Source: an uncultured Dorea sp. (GTDB lineage: Bacteria > Bacillota > Clostridia > Lachnospirales > Lachnospiraceae). From it: a stretch of 34,596 nucleotides of DNA. The notes below the pieces were generated by a model. It saw only the letters and a list, made by a program, of their open reading frames with translations, did not search any database and was not told the origin of the DNA. The stretch spans positions 1-34,596 of the forward strand of contig CAPEBR010000040.1 of the NCBI GenBank assembly GCA_948602995.1, written 5' to 3'. Positions within the stretch are counted from its first letter, which is position 1; every line of letters starts with the position of its first letter. A program made the translations under genes and the position numbers. Shown piece after piece: positions 1 to 8,451 of this stretch.

Positions 1-551
1 TTTACCACATATTTTGCTTCTAATGTATCACTCAATACCCATGAGATGATCTTTCCCAAGTACAGATCCATAATACCTGTTAAGTATACAAATCCCTCAT
101 AAGTCCAGATATAAGTAATATCCGAACACCAGACTGCATCCGGTTCTTCCGGATTAAATTTCTCTTTCAGGATATTTCTCAGCCTGCTGCTTAGATCCGG
201 TCTTATTGTTGTAACGGTATAAGGTTTCACGTACTGTGCTTTAATCCCCAATTCCCTCATATAATTCCCCACTGTTTTGTCTGCTGTTTTTTCTCCTTCC
301 CTGCGCAGGCATTCCGCTATTTTGGGGGCTCCATAAAGATCCGTTGGACGTATTCCGTTTTTGGACTCAATAAAGTCCAGGCAGATACTTTCACTTATCA
401 TATCGACTTTCCGCTCTTTAACATAACGCTCGAAAGCGCCAAATGTACTGCGGTAATCCTTGATGGAAAGCTCTGCGAGCCCGTGCGCTTCAAGAACGCA
501 TAGGAGATAATCCATTGTGGAGCGAAGCTCATTAATTTTAATTGAACTCAT
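1..551 (-). pseudogene. IS3-family OrfB fragment fused to a tyrosine-recombinase N-terminus
   Basis: One open frame runs from an ATG at 551 (GGAGG upstream) to beyond the window edge. About the first 65 codons resemble the SAM-like core-binding domain of tyrosine recombinases (LSIKDYRSTFGAFERYV, then FIESKNGI). From about position 350 downwards the frame becomes an IS3/IS150-group transposase: LYGAPKIAECLRREG, an MRELGIKAQYVKPYTVTT block, and the integrase core start AVWCSDITYIW containing the first catalytic Asp. A normal IS3 OrfB has its own N-terminal helix-turn-helix segment, which is absent here. I infer that the transposase was truncated and joined in frame to recombinase debris. The element is not autonomous as seen; the rest lies outside the window. 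Confidence 0.7.
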
Positions 552-619
552 AGTCAACATCCTCCTGTTTTTTACAGTTAGTATCCCATAAATACAGGCT
601 GATGGATATGACTAGAAAT

Positions 620-685
620 AAAATGGTGAGTGATTCAGAAAGAATTGGCTGAAATACGGCGTTTTTCGTTATCGCTCACCATTTT
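620..685. repeat. Imperfect 15-bp inverted repeat at the integrase remnant
   Basis: AAAATGGTGAGTGAT (620-634) is matched by the inverted ATCGCTCACCATTTT (671-685) with one mismatch. The spacer is 36 bases. The repeat lies at the decayed C-terminal end of the integrase gene, so it may be a recombination scar or a former recombinase site. No function can be assigned. Confidence 0.5.
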
Positions 686-1455
686 CCCTGACTCTACATA
701 ATGTCTTAGATTGTGGAAAGGAATATAAGGCAGCCCCTCTTTTTCCAACAATTCTTTATAATGAACTAATCTCACTCCTCCTAAGCCCCATCAGCAATGC
801 AAACACAAGCTGCATATGAATCTTGGACTCCTTTGAAGCCTCCATCAGTCTTTTCACCTGCTCTAACGTGTATGTCTCCGCTTCTTTTACTTCAATCGTA
901 TGATAAGATTTTTTATTTTTGGGAAGATTAACGTCTTTACAGGGATTTACGGCAACCAGATGTTTCTTCAGCGCATATTGCATGGATGTATTCATAATTG
1001 TCTTCGCCAGCTTAGGAATTGAAATGTATTCATCCGCCAACTTTTTATACAGCTTATGCAGATGTCCCTGATTTAATGTAGACAGCTTTAAATTGCCAAG
1101 CTGTGGAATAATATGATTTCTGATACAATTTCTGTAAGTATGATAGCTGTTTGCCGTAAAAGTGATTTCCGGCCTCATTACATACTCAAGCCAGTATTCA
1201 AGAAATTCCCCCACCTTAATATTGGGATAAACTACATATGTTCCTGTATGAAGCTGGCCGATCACATGATTTCTTGCTTTATTTGCCTCTGTCTTTTTCC
1301 CATATCCAGCGTGTTGTCTTACCTTCTTACTCCCATCCTCATAAATTAACGTAACACGGAAACCATATTTTCCTTTAATTATGAGGACATTAGAAACATC
1401 ATATGATACATATGGCCTAACTTTTATACTAAGAACAGCAACAACCAGACAGGAA
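635..1455 (-). pseudogene. Tyrosine recombinase (Tn916/phage-type integrase), internally deleted
   Basis: The frame is open from about 1455 (no good ATG visible) through an arm-type DNA-binding domain (KGKYGFRVTLIYEDGSKK), a SAM-like core-binding domain (YHTYRNCIRNHIIPQLGNLKL) and the start of the catalytic domain at GLRRSEI, which contains the first catalytic Arg. It then stops at 756. In the next frame (about 690-755) a C-terminal block resumes (HYKELLEKEGLP, FHNLRHYVESG) with the HxLRH motif, and the reading ends near 635. The residues between the first Arg and HxLRH, usually about 80 or more, are missing, and the catalytic Tyr is not seen. This is a dead integrase, probably left by an integrative element that also brought the neighbouring debris. 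A GTG at 1265 gives the longest conventional intact sub-frame. Confidence 0.75.
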
Positions 1456-1511
1456 TCACTTTTCTGTCACGTAACAATTTAAATATACCAGAAAAATTTC
1501 TATCGTTAAAA

Positions 1512-1541
1512 AATGCACCCAAAGTCAGCCTTGGGTGCATT
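1512..1541. terminator. Bidirectional hairpin, AATGCACCCAA stem
   Basis: AATGCACCCAA at 1512-1522 pairs with TTGGGTGCATT at 1531-1541 across an 8-base loop. A-rich sequence lies on the left and T/A-rich on the right. It sits between the integrase remnant and the oxidase remnant, both on the minus strand, and is placed to terminate the latter. Confidence 0.55.
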
Positions 1542-1575
1542 ATATCAAATTATGGTACACAAGCCAAATCGGACA

Positions 1576-1999
1576 TTATCGAAAACAATCCCAGATTTTC
1601 CTGTATATTCCCTTGCATCGATGTCCGAACGTCTGTTTAACAACCCGGAAAATTCCCCACATGCCTGATTCCACGTCCCATGCAAAGCTGCCTGAGCGGT
1701 AGAGGTAATCTCCGGGACACCTGGTGCCGTCCTGAAGTTCGATGTCGAACTTATTTCCAATACTTACTCCGCCTTGCAGCGGGATGATCCTGGAAAATAG
1801 ATCCCGCTGCTGCTCCCTCCATGTATGGTCATGAACCGCAATGGATGTGTTTATCCGCAGGCATCATGGTCCGGAAAATCACCCGGTCCCCGGGATATGC
1901 TTTCCATATGGGAGTTGCCGGATCTCCATGCACCTTGCTGCTGAATACTTTCCATGTCCTTCCTGCAATCAGCCCGCATCCAATCATCACAAATTTCAT
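1576..1999 (-). pseudogene. Gfo/Idh start fused to a frameshifted multicopper-oxidase C-terminus
   Basis: An ATG at 1999 with AGGAG upstream begins MKFVMIGCGLIAG, the Rossmann start typical of Gfo/Idh/MocA sugar dehydrogenases. After 12-13 codons the sequence changes to cupredoxin-like text: KVFSSKVHGDP, AYPGDRVIFRTMMPADK. A frameshift follows near 1845, and the other frame continues VHDHTWREQQ, FSRIIPLQGGVS, CPGDYLYRSGSFAWD, ending at a TAA at 1576-1578. That pattern resembles the last domain of multicopper oxidases with an HxHxW-like ligand motif. Position and ribosome site suggest the dehydrogenase was the last gene of the sugar operon starting at 5996 and was deleted into unrelated DNA. 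The oxidase identity rests on motif memory only. Confidence 0.5.
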
Positions 2000-2072
2000 A
2001 TTCTTTTCTCCTGTCTACAGCTAAGGAACTGTGAGGTTTTCCTATATGTTTTCCTAATATTGCCATCCTATG

Positions 2073-3071
2073 TTACCACGCAAGTATCCGCCCCGGATTC
2101 TCCACAAAAATTTTTCTAAGCTGTATTGGCAAAATCCCTTCCCGCCGCATCATGGGCAGAAAATTTTCCAGTATATAGGTGAGTCCAACCGCGTCCTTAC
2201 AGTAGCTTTTCAAACGCGCCCGCGTAGTGTCCAAAGACAGTAAGAGCTGGTCTTCGCCCTCTGCAAGAACTTTTTTTATCAGCTCCAGTTCTTCCTCGTC
2301 GCTGTGGTACAAAAAACGCCCGACCGTGTCAAATTCCAACGACACGCCGCAAGCCAGAACCTGCCGGAAGACTTCCCAGTCCCCGCACGCCCGGTCCATA
2401 TGGCAGAAATAGACCCTCCCGGGGCTGACCCCCCGCTTTTCCAAAAAAGAAACCAGTTCCATTGGGCTGCTCCCCGGTTCAATATGCACCATCATCGGCG
2501 CGCCCGTCTCCTTCTGAGCAGCCGCTGCCGCCTCAAACAGTTCCTTGTAAACTCCTTCCAGCCCGCAGCTATCCAGCGCCGTTTTGATCATTCCCGCACA
2601 GGCTCCGGTCCGGTAAACCTTTGCCCCGATGCCTGCCTGCCCGGCAGACGCCCCGTTTTCAAAAGGGGAGGCCTGCTCTGTCCCAATATACATCCCCTGC
2701 GTCAGTTCTTCCACAAAAAAGCCTGCAAGCCTGTCCCTGTCTGTATTTCCAATCCAATGGCCTTTGGTATAGAACTGCATTTTATGGAACCCGGTAGACG
2801 CCACAATGTGCACGCCTGTCCGGGCAGAAATCTCTTTCAGCCCTCCGGACATCCGGCCGCACCCCGCCGGCTGGGCCTCCACCAGCGCAGAACCGCCCAG
2901 GCTGCCATATGCCGCCGCCTCTTTGATAGAGGCCTCCACATCGTCCATCCACAGAACCGGGTTCTGACGGTACGACTCCCCTTTGCTCAGCAGCAAATGT
3001 TCATGGCACTGTGTAAAACCAAGCTTTTCCGGCTGTATGCACCCCAGCACCGTATGTATGCTCTTCTCCAT
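2073..3071 (-). CDS. Phosphotriesterase-family hydrolase, probable sugar-lactone hydrolase
   Basis: About 332 residues, normal for the family of binuclear-metal TIM-barrel amidohydrolases (PTE/PHP/lactonase group). Metal ligands visible in order are TQCHEHLL near residue 20 (HxH), a candidate carboxylated Lys in AGMIKTALD, His in MMVHIEPG, His in FCHMDR and Asp in LSLDTTR. Characterised bacterial relatives in sugar operons hydrolyse (phospho)aldonolactones, which fits the FGGY kinase and sugar isomerase just upstream. Start: the ATG at 3071 has GGTGAG six bases upstream; a GTG at 3077 directly after the isomerase stop is the alternative. The two genes are translationally coupled. Substrate unknown. 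Confidence 0.8.
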   Translation of the reverse strand: MEKSIHTVLGCIQPEKLGFTQCHEHLLLSKGESYRQNPVLWMDDVEASIKEAAAYGSLGGSALVEAQPAGCGRMSGGLKEISARTGVHIVASTGFHKMQFYTKGHWIGNTDRDRLAGFFVEELTQGMYIGTEQASPFENGASAGQAGIGAKVYRTGACAGMIKTALDSCGLEGVYKELFEAAAAAQKETGAPMMVHIEPGSSPMELVSFLEKRGVSPGRVYFCHMDRACGDWEVFRQVLACGVSLEFDTVGRFLYHSDEEELELIKKVLAEGEDQLLLSLDTTRARLKSYCKDAVGLTYILENFLPMMRREGILPIQLRKIFVENPGRILAW

Positions 3072-3077
3072 ATCCAC

Positions 3078-3653
3078 TCACCATTTCAAACTGTCAATCA
3101 CTTCCGGTTTCCCGTCCCTTTCTACCACCATCTTGTGATACCCTTTCGTCTCTATGGTCCCATAATTGTGTCCGGCGTCTGCGTCAAACACAAAGAACAG
3201 GATCAAAGGCTCTTTTCCTGTATTCACAGTCCTGTGCGCATAACGCCGCGGCACATAGACAGCCTTATTTTTTTTCAGCGGGATCTCCGACGTAGTTCCC
3301 TCCGGGTTCTCCATCACCATGTACCCTTCCCCACTCAGTGTATAGTAAACTTCCGAGGTTTCCAGACGGGTATGGAAATGCCCCTTTGTCATATAATATT
3401 CCTCCCCGACCCTTCCCGGGTAGAGGATGGTTGTCCCGAATGCCAGGTCGCCCGGGCGCTCCGGGCAGCCCAATTCGTAAAATTCATAAATCAGCGGGTC
3501 TTCCTTTTCCATAATTTTTTTTACCGCATCCGAATCAAAATACATCCCCTTCATCTGCGACAGATACCGCTTCGTAGTCTGAGCCGTTTCAGACCGGCCT
3601 GTCTCAATGTCAAAATCTATAGGAAAACCTCTGTCCCAGTCAAATTGATTCAT
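3078..3653 (-). CDS. Cupin-type glucose-6-phosphate isomerase family protein
   Basis: 191 residues, the usual size of the archaeal/Thermococcus-type cupin phosphoglucose isomerase (cPGI), which interconverts glucose-6-P and fructose-6-P with a bound divalent metal. All four expected ligands are visible: H92 and H94 in TKGHFHTRLE, E101, and H140 in PRRYAHRTVN. The ATG at 3653 is preceded by GGAGG (GAAACGGAGGGAATAAG), so the longer upstream reading from 3692 is not the start. It lies 47 bases after the FGGY kinase and couples to the hydrolase behind it. In this catabolic setting it may isomerise a less common phosphosugar; that is inference. Confidence 0.85.
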   Translation of the reverse strand: MNQFDWDRGFPIDFDIETGRSETAQTTKRYLSQMKGMYFDSDAVKKIMEKEDPLIYEFYELGCPERPGDLAFGTTILYPGRVGEEYYMTKGHFHTRLETSEVYYTLSGEGYMVMENPEGTTSEIPLKKNKAVYVPRRYAHRTVNTGKEPLILFFVFDADAGHNYGTIETKGYHKMVVERDGKPEVIDSLKW

Positions 3654-3700
3654 CTTATTCCCTCCGTTTCTTATCGCTGCCAAGGCGAACATTTTGGATA

Positions 3701-5224
3701 CTAACCTGCCTTGTAAATCTCCTCAAAAACATCCTTCAGGGCAGAATAATATTGTTCAAAAATCTTTTTTATCTCTCCGTACTTTTTTACAGACTCCCTA
3801 TCTGGAGCCTTCACTTGGTCAATTTTCATAAAGCGTTCAATGGCGGAAAAATCCGGGTAGACTCTCACGCCCACGCCGCCGATGACAGCCGCGCCCATGG
3901 AACCGCCTTCCTCCAACAGCCTGGGAACCTTGATCTCTGCGTCATAGATATCCGCCATAATCTGCTGCCATACCTCGCTTTTCGCGCCGCCGCCTACAAC
4001 GGTGATTTCCTCTATCCCGGCCTTTGCCCGCAGAATATCCAGACAGATAGACAGGTTCATTGTAATCCCTTCCAGGACGCTCCGCACCATATCGCCCCGT
4101 GTATTCTCCGGCTTGAGCCCCAGCCATGTGCCTTTTGCATACGGGTTCCATCTGGGAGCGCGCTCCCCCAGCATATAAGGCAGGAAAACCACGCCTCCCG
4201 ACCCTATGGGACTGTCCTTTGCCAGCCGGTTCATTTCGTCATAAGGAGAAGTCCCGTTCTTCTTTGCCTGCTCCATCTCCAACGTACAAATCACCTGTTT
4301 CACCCAGCTATATGACCCTCCGGCATACTGCATCGTCCCGTTGGGCGCATACAGCCCCGGAATCACATGGGCCCAGGTCACGGTACGCATCTCCTCGTCA
4401 AATACCGGCTGGTCCGTCGTGGTCGTAATCCACGCCGAGGTGCCCATGCAGCAGTAGGTCTTCCCAGGGGCAATGGAGCCGCACCCTATATTGGCCACAA
4501 CCCCGTCGCCGCCGCCCATGACAACCGGCGTCCCTTCTGCCAGCCCGGCCTGCACTGCCACCTGCCTTGCCACCTCCCCGGCCACATACGTGGAAGGGAC
4601 AATTTCGGGCAGTTTCTCCCTGTCAACCCCGGTGCATTCCAAAATCTTGTCCGACCACTGGAACGTTTTCAAATCAAAACATCCAAAGCTGTTGGCGTCG
4701 CTGGGCTCTGTATAAAATTTTCCGGTCAGTTTAAACACAATATAGTCTTTGGCATTCAAAACCTTATAAGTCTTTTTATAAATTTCCGGCTCATTCTCCC
4801 GAATCCACATCAATTTCTGGATTCCATAGGAAGCCGTGTTCCTGTGCCCTGAAATATGATAATAGTCCTTTTGGCTGATTTTTCTCTCTATCTCCAAAGC
4901 CTGCTTCTGCGCCCTTGAATCCGCCCAGATAATGGATGGGCGCAGAGGCCTTCCATTGCGGTCCACGCAAAGGCATCCCATCATCTGCCCGCTAAAGCTT
5001 ATGGCCGCAATCTCTTTTGCATCAATGCCGGCGCTGCGTATCAGCTCCTTACTGCTTTCACACACCGCCCTCCACCAGTCCTCTGCCTCCTGTTCTACCC
5101 ATGTGCCGTTAAAATAATGCGCCTCATAGGATACGGTACAGCTCTTTATCAGAGCGCCCTCAACCGAAAACAGCGTCGCTTTATTTCCCGAAGTTCCTAT
5201 ATCATGTGCCAACAAATATTTCAT
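3701..5224 (-). CDS. FGGY-family carbohydrate kinase, xylulokinase-like
   Basis: 507 residues, full length for XylB/FGGY kinases. The N-terminal actin-fold phosphate-1 motif is MKYLLAHDIGTSGNK; further marks are ISFSGQMMG, SIIWADSRA, VMGGGDGVVANIGCG, and the C-terminal LEGITMNL and VVGGGAKSEVWQQIMAD blocks. It phosphorylates a ketose or similar polyol at the expense of ATP in the cytosol. The ATG at 5224 has GGAGGG nine bases upstream; longer upstream readings lack a ribosome site. Upstream genes in the same direction (PIG-L, ribokinase) are broken, so this is now the first intact gene of the unit. Exact sugar not determinable. Confidence 0.85.
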   Translation of the reverse strand: MKYLLAHDIGTSGNKATLFSVEGALIKSCTVSYEAHYFNGTWVEQEAEDWWRAVCESSKELIRSAGIDAKEIAAISFSGQMMGCLCVDRNGRPLRPSIIWADSRAQKQALEIERKISQKDYYHISGHRNTASYGIQKLMWIRENEPEIYKKTYKVLNAKDYIVFKLTGKFYTEPSDANSFGCFDLKTFQWSDKILECTGVDREKLPEIVPSTYVAGEVARQVAVQAGLAEGTPVVMGGGDGVVANIGCGSIAPGKTYCCMGTSAWITTTTDQPVFDEEMRTVTWAHVIPGLYAPNGTMQYAGGSYSWVKQVICTLEMEQAKKNGTSPYDEMNRLAKDSPIGSGGVVFLPYMLGERAPRWNPYAKGTWLGLKPENTRGDMVRSVLEGITMNLSICLDILRAKAGIEEITVVGGGAKSEVWQQIMADIYDAEIKVPRLLEEGGSMGAAVIGGVGVRVYPDFSAIERFMKIDQVKAPDRESVKKYGEIKKIFEQYYSALKDVFEEIYKAG

Positions 5225-5281
5225 CACTAAATATCCCTCCATCACATGTACTGCGGTCTTGCAAACCACCTTAACATATGC

Positions 5282-5674
5282 TCATTTTTCTGCCTGTTCT
5301 TTTGCCCTATCCGCTGGTGCAGCAACTATCCCGTAATTGCCTGTCCCGGAATCATCAATAGGTAATCGCCCGCACTCCCAGCATTTCCCAACCTCCGCCG
5401 CATCCCTCTGTTCCTGGGAACGCTTCTCATGAATCTGCTCATTCGTGTAATCGGCGTACTTTCCCGAATGCGGCGAGCCGACTCAGTCCGTCAGTACCAC
5501 CGCGGTATACCAGTCGTCCTCCTTGCCATAGCACTTTGCAATCGCATGGTATGCCATAATCTCACAATCATCCTGATGCGCGGCGATACTCATGCATGTA
5601 GTACGCCCAAGCGTCTCCTCCTGTGACACCCCGTCCGGCACATGGATATCTGCCTCCGAATTATAAAATTTCAT
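5282..5674 (-). pseudogene. PIG-L (LmbE) family deacetylase, nonsense mutation and truncated
   Basis: The ATG at 5674 has GGAGGTGG upstream and starts MKFYNSEADIHVPDG. The zinc motif SIAAHQDDCEIMAYHAI (family AHxDDxE) is present. An in-frame TGA follows AVVLTD, and the same frame continues with family-like text (SPHSGKYADYTNEQIHEKR, EQRDAAE) to a TGA at 5282-5284. The protein is far short of the usual 220-270 residues and the later catalytic His motif is missing. PIG-L enzymes remove N-acyl groups, typically from amino sugars, so the ancestral operon may have handled an N-acetylated sugar. Its loss should alter or abolish that route. Confidence 0.7.
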
Positions 5675-5996
5675 TGCCAACGCCACCTCCATCGTTTATT
5701 TTTTTGTAACTATTCAGCGCCCCTACATGGAAACGCTTCCCGGCCTGAGATACGACTGAGCCTTCTCCTCCCATCGTAATAATCACATTCTTTGCACCAA
5801 AACCGTGCAGCATATCCAGCGCCTGGTCTACATCCAGCCTGCTGGCCGCAATCGCCTGATTGTACCCTTTTCCTTCGGGTTCGGTCTCAATCCCCAAGCC
5901 TTCCACTGTCTCGCCGACGGCCGCAAAATGTCCCACATCCATCAGCAGTGACATCCCATAGTGCCCGACCACCGTGATTTTCTTTTTCTAATCCAT
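5661..5996 (-). pseudogene. Ribokinase/PfkB-family kinase, nonsense mutation and internal deletion
   Basis: An ATG at 5996 is followed after one more codon by TAG, then the same frame reads KKKITVVGHYGMSLLMDV, the usual PfkB beginning. GKGYNQAIAASRL is the sugar-binding GG(K)GxNQA motif. Directly after it the sequence jumps to GAKNVIITMGGEGSVV, the strand before the nucleotide site, so about 120 central residues are deleted. The DTTGAGD catalytic motif is absent and the frame ends at 5661, overlapping the PIG-L start. It would have been the first gene of the operon. Beyond doubt non-functional, but the family call is firm. Confidence 0.75.
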
Positions 5997-6101
5997 GTCC
6001 GCCTCTCCTCTTCTGCTGTCTTTCTTATGATGTAATCCTCTCTCCGTACTCTGTTTTTGTGACATCTCCCTTTTTATATCCTGATTGTTTTTGTACCCAT
6101 T

Positions 6102-6163
6102 CCTATTTTGATATTCTCCTTCCCTTTTACCTATGCTTTGATGTCCCTTCCCTATTTTGATAT
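6102..6163. repeat. Three direct repeats CCTAT(GC)TTTTGATRT
   Basis: CCTATTTTGATAT at 6102-6114, CCTATGCTTTGATGT at 6130-6144 and CCTATTTTGATAT at 6151-6163, separated by CTTCCC-containing spacers. They lie in the leader or promoter of the minus-strand sugar operon. Tandem operators are the likeliest reading; the binding protein is unknown. Confidence 0.5.
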
Positions 6164-6402
6164 CTTTTAGTAATGTTTATTTATATTATAGTAACGTCAT
6201 TATTTTTTATACATTTATCATAATCGTATTTTTTGCTTTTGTCAACTTAATATTTGCTTTTCTGCTATTGTGAACATATTTATCGTTTTTATTTTGTATA
6301 ATTTTTACAATATTCCGTCAATAATAGGTATTTATTTCCTTCTTATTATTTTTAATTTATTATTCATATCTTTTTTTAGTAATGTTTTTTTGCAAAATGC
6401 TA

Positions 6403-6431
6403 TTGACTTTTCGAAAATAATGTTTTATTTT
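6403..6431 (+). promoter_or_regulatory. Candidate sigma-A promoter for the GntR gene
   Basis: TTGACT at 6403-6408, a 17-base spacer and TATTTT at 6426-6431. The -35 is good and the -10 is weak. It would give a leader of about 85 bases ahead of the ATG at 6524 and includes the TTTAGTAATGT and TGTTATAACA motifs downstream, where a repressor could act. Confidence 0.4.
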
Positions 6432-6503
6432 AATATTGTAATCAAAAGAATATTTTTGTATTGATTATCTTTTGAAAGGGTTCCCAACATTTAGTAATGT
6501 ATT

Positions 6504-6513
6504 TGTTATAACA
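6504..6513. promoter_or_regulatory. Palindrome TGTTATAACA before the GntR gene
   Basis: A perfect 10-bp palindrome 10 bases before the GntR start, overlapping the ribosome-binding region. The same ten bases form the core of the operator at 13612-13629 in front of the SMP-30 gene. It is a candidate autoregulatory GntR/UTRA site. Confidence 0.45.
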
Positions 6514-6523
6514 GGTGATAGCT

Positions 6524-7246
6524 ATGGCGTCAGTCCCTATGTATAAGACAGTTTATAATGAAATGAAACAGGCAATCAAAGATAAGGTCTATGAACCAGG
6601 TACATTTCTTCCCACAGAACCGCAGTTGGAGAAAATCTATTCCACAAGCAGGACAACGATCCGCAAGGCAGTGAAGCTTCTGGCTTCGGAAGGTTTTGTG
6701 GTTGTCCGCCAGGGACGCGGCACGGAGGTCCAGAATATTTCCACACTGCAAAAACTCAACAGTGTCACTTCCTTTACCGAAACACTGATGAAAAGAGGAT
6801 ATACTGTCACCACACAGGGCATGTGCATCCAGCTGGTACAGGTTCCCCCTGCCATCGCCCCCCTGCTGAATATCAATGCAGACGAGACAGTTTACCAGAT
6901 TCAGCGTGTGCAATGTGCGAACAAGGAACCGATCTGTATTATGGAGACTTATCTCATCCGGTCCCTTTTTCCGGATCTGGACAAGTACAACGGCACTTTT
7001 ATCAGCCTTTATAAGTTTTTGGAAAAAAACTACGGCCTGGTGATCAAAAACGCCACAGATAAAATCAGCGCCGCTTGTGCAGATTTTATTGATTCCCAGA
7101 TCCTGCAGATTCCCCTTGGTTCTGCGCTGTTGATCAGCAAGCGGCTCTCCTACACCGAATCCGGTCCGTTTGAATACTGCCTTTCAAAAATTATTGCCGA
7201 CAGATATGAATATGGAATCTACTTGAATGGACGGGAATATAATTGA
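6524..7246 (+). CDS. GntR family (HutC/UTRA) transcriptional regulator
   Basis: About 240 residues. An N-terminal winged helix (residues about 5-70: YKTVYNEMKQAIKDKVYEPG, LPTEPQLEKIYSTSRTTIRKA, GFVVVRQGRGT) is followed by a UTRA effector domain from about 85 to the end (KRGYTVTTQ, VYQIQRVQCANKEPICIMETYL). UTRA regulators sense small sugars or sugar phosphates and usually repress the adjacent catabolic genes. Start: ATG 6524 with AGGTGAT upstream; a GTG at 6515 lacks a site. It precedes the dehydrogenase/aldolase operon and diverges from the decayed kinase operon, so it may have served both. Confidence 0.85.
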   Translation: MASVPMYKTVYNEMKQAIKDKVYEPGTFLPTEPQLEKIYSTSRTTIRKAVKLLASEGFVVVRQGRGTEVQNISTLQKLNSVTSFTETLMKRGYTVTTQGMCIQLVQVPPAIAPLLNINADETVYQIQRVQCANKEPICIMETYLIRSLFPDLDKYNGTFISLYKFLEKNYGLVIKNATDKISAACADFIDSQILQIPLGSALLISKRLSYTESGPFEYCLSKIIADRYEYGIYLNGREYN

Positions 7247-7357
7247 TATTCTCTCTAGTACGAACCATTCTATACATGCCGGACGTAGTCTTCCGTCCAA
7301 AGGCCGTCATATACAGGATGTCCTTTGAGTATTCCCTCTTGTTTTGTACCCCGCAAT

Positions 7358-7394
7358 GTTACGACAATACAACGTCGTTACATAAATATATAAT
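7358..7394 (+). promoter_or_regulatory. Inverted repeat and -10 element before the AroE-like operon
   Basis: GTTACGAC (7358-7365) and GTCGTTAC (7374-7381) form a near-perfect inverted repeat spaced by 8 bases, just before a consensus TATAAT at 7389-7394. No good -35 is seen at 17 bases, and the repeat overlies that place, so this could be an operator or activator site. Leader to the ATG at 7417 is about 15 bases. Confidence 0.4.
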
Positions 7395-7416
7395 AACAAT
7401 TTTAGGAGGATATGAG

Positions 7417-8364
7417 ATGATTCATTACGAAAAAGCAACACAACCAACCATTTATTTTATTGGTGTGACAACTGCCAAATCATCAATTATGAAAGTGTTT
7501 CCCGCTTGGGCAGAAGCGTTGAAACTGGAAAACACCGTCATTAAGGGGATTGATTTTGCGCCCCACTCTCCTGCAGAGGAGTACCGCAAAGCTGTCGAAT
7601 TTATCAAAAATGACCCACTCTCCCTGGGCGCTCTGGTCACCACACATAAAATCGACCTGTATAATTCCTGCAAAGATTTATTTGATTATGTAGATCCGTA
7701 TGCAAAACAGCTTGGAGAAGTCTCCTCTATCTCGAAGAAGGACGGGCAGTTCCTCGCCCATGCAAAAGACCCGATTTCCAGCGGGCTTGCCCTGGAAAAT
7801 TTTGTCCCTGAAAATTATTGGAGCGACTACAGCGGAGATGTACTCCTTCTGGGAGCAGGGGGGAGCAGCCTTGCCATGAGCATCTATCTGGGGCAGGAAA
7901 AATTCGGCGGCAACACGCCGAAAAAAATCATCATTGCTAACCGGAGCCTTCCGCGCCTGGAATCCGCAAAAAAATTGCTGGCTTCCGGAAACCCCAATAT
8001 CCGGTTCGAATTTCTCCACAACCCCACCCCGGCAGACAATGATGCCACTTTGGCTTCCCTAAAACCTCATTCTCTGATTGTCAACGCCACCGGACTTGGC
8101 AAAGATGCGCCTGGTTCCCCATTGACTGACGCCTGCTCTTTCCCGCAGGACAGCTTGGTGTGGGAGATCAATTACCGGGGTGACCTGCTGTTTAAAGTAC
8201 AGGCAGAGAGGCAGGCAGCCGAAAAAAACCTTCATGTAGAAGACGGCTGGATCTATTTTATCCACGGCTGGACCCAGGTGATTGCAGAAGTATTCCACAT
8301 CGAAATCACAGGAAAAATGCTGGATGAATTAAGCAATATTGCGAAAAAAGCAACAAATGAATGA
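7417..8364 (+). CDS. Shikimate dehydrogenase-fold (AroE-like) oxidoreductase
   Basis: 315 residues. The N-terminal substrate domain carries LVTTHKIDLY, matching the VTxPxK segment of AroE with catalytic Lys (K78), and AKDPISSG in place of the usual NTDGxG, so D119 takes the Asp position. The Rossmann domain has LLLGAGGSSLAMSIY (about 143-157) and ANRSLPRLESAK, an NR(S/T) pattern often linked to NADP preference. The altered NTDG motif and the aldolase/2-hydroxyacid dehydrogenase neighbours argue against shikimate biosynthesis and for oxidation of a sugar-acid-like substrate. Start chosen by AGGAGG seven bases before ATG 7417; the longer reading from 7243 has no site. First gene of a three-gene operon. 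Confidence 0.75.
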   Translation: MIHYEKATQPTIYFIGVTTAKSSIMKVFPAWAEALKLENTVIKGIDFAPHSPAEEYRKAVEFIKNDPLSLGALVTTHKIDLYNSCKDLFDYVDPYAKQLGEVSSISKKDGQFLAHAKDPISSGLALENFVPENYWSDYSGDVLLLGAGGSSLAMSIYLGQEKFGGNTPKKIIIANRSLPRLESAKKLLASGNPNIRFEFLHNPTPADNDATLASLKPHSLIVNATGLGKDAPGSPLTDACSFPQDSLVWEINYRGDLLFKVQAERQAAEKNLHVEDGWIYFIHGWTQVIAEVFHIEITGKMLDELSNIAKKATNE

Positions 8365-8451
8365 AACCCACTATATAAAGAAATTGCGGGCCTGTGCAGC
8401 CTGAAAAGTTTATTAATACAAGAATGGAATGATTCAAAAAAGGAGCAGAAA

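Larger units (their letters stand above)
5997..6523. promoter_or_regulatory. AT-rich divergent control region
   Basis: 527 bases without a gene between the decayed sugar operon (minus) and the GntR gene (plus). It holds three CCTATTTTGATAT-like direct repeats, three copies of TTTAGTAATGT (6167-6177, 6376-6386 and 6490-6500, approximately), a likely sigma-A promoter and a short palindrome before the GntR start. The stretch 6180-6480 is strongly AT-rich, which is typical of curved promoter DNA. Confidence 0.5.

Noticed and set aside
2304..3704. Long plus-strand open frame of 466 codons
   Set aside because: It is antisense to the well-supported cupin isomerase and hydrolase genes, has no ribosome site and no recognisable motifs; it is open because of the codon bias of the real genes.
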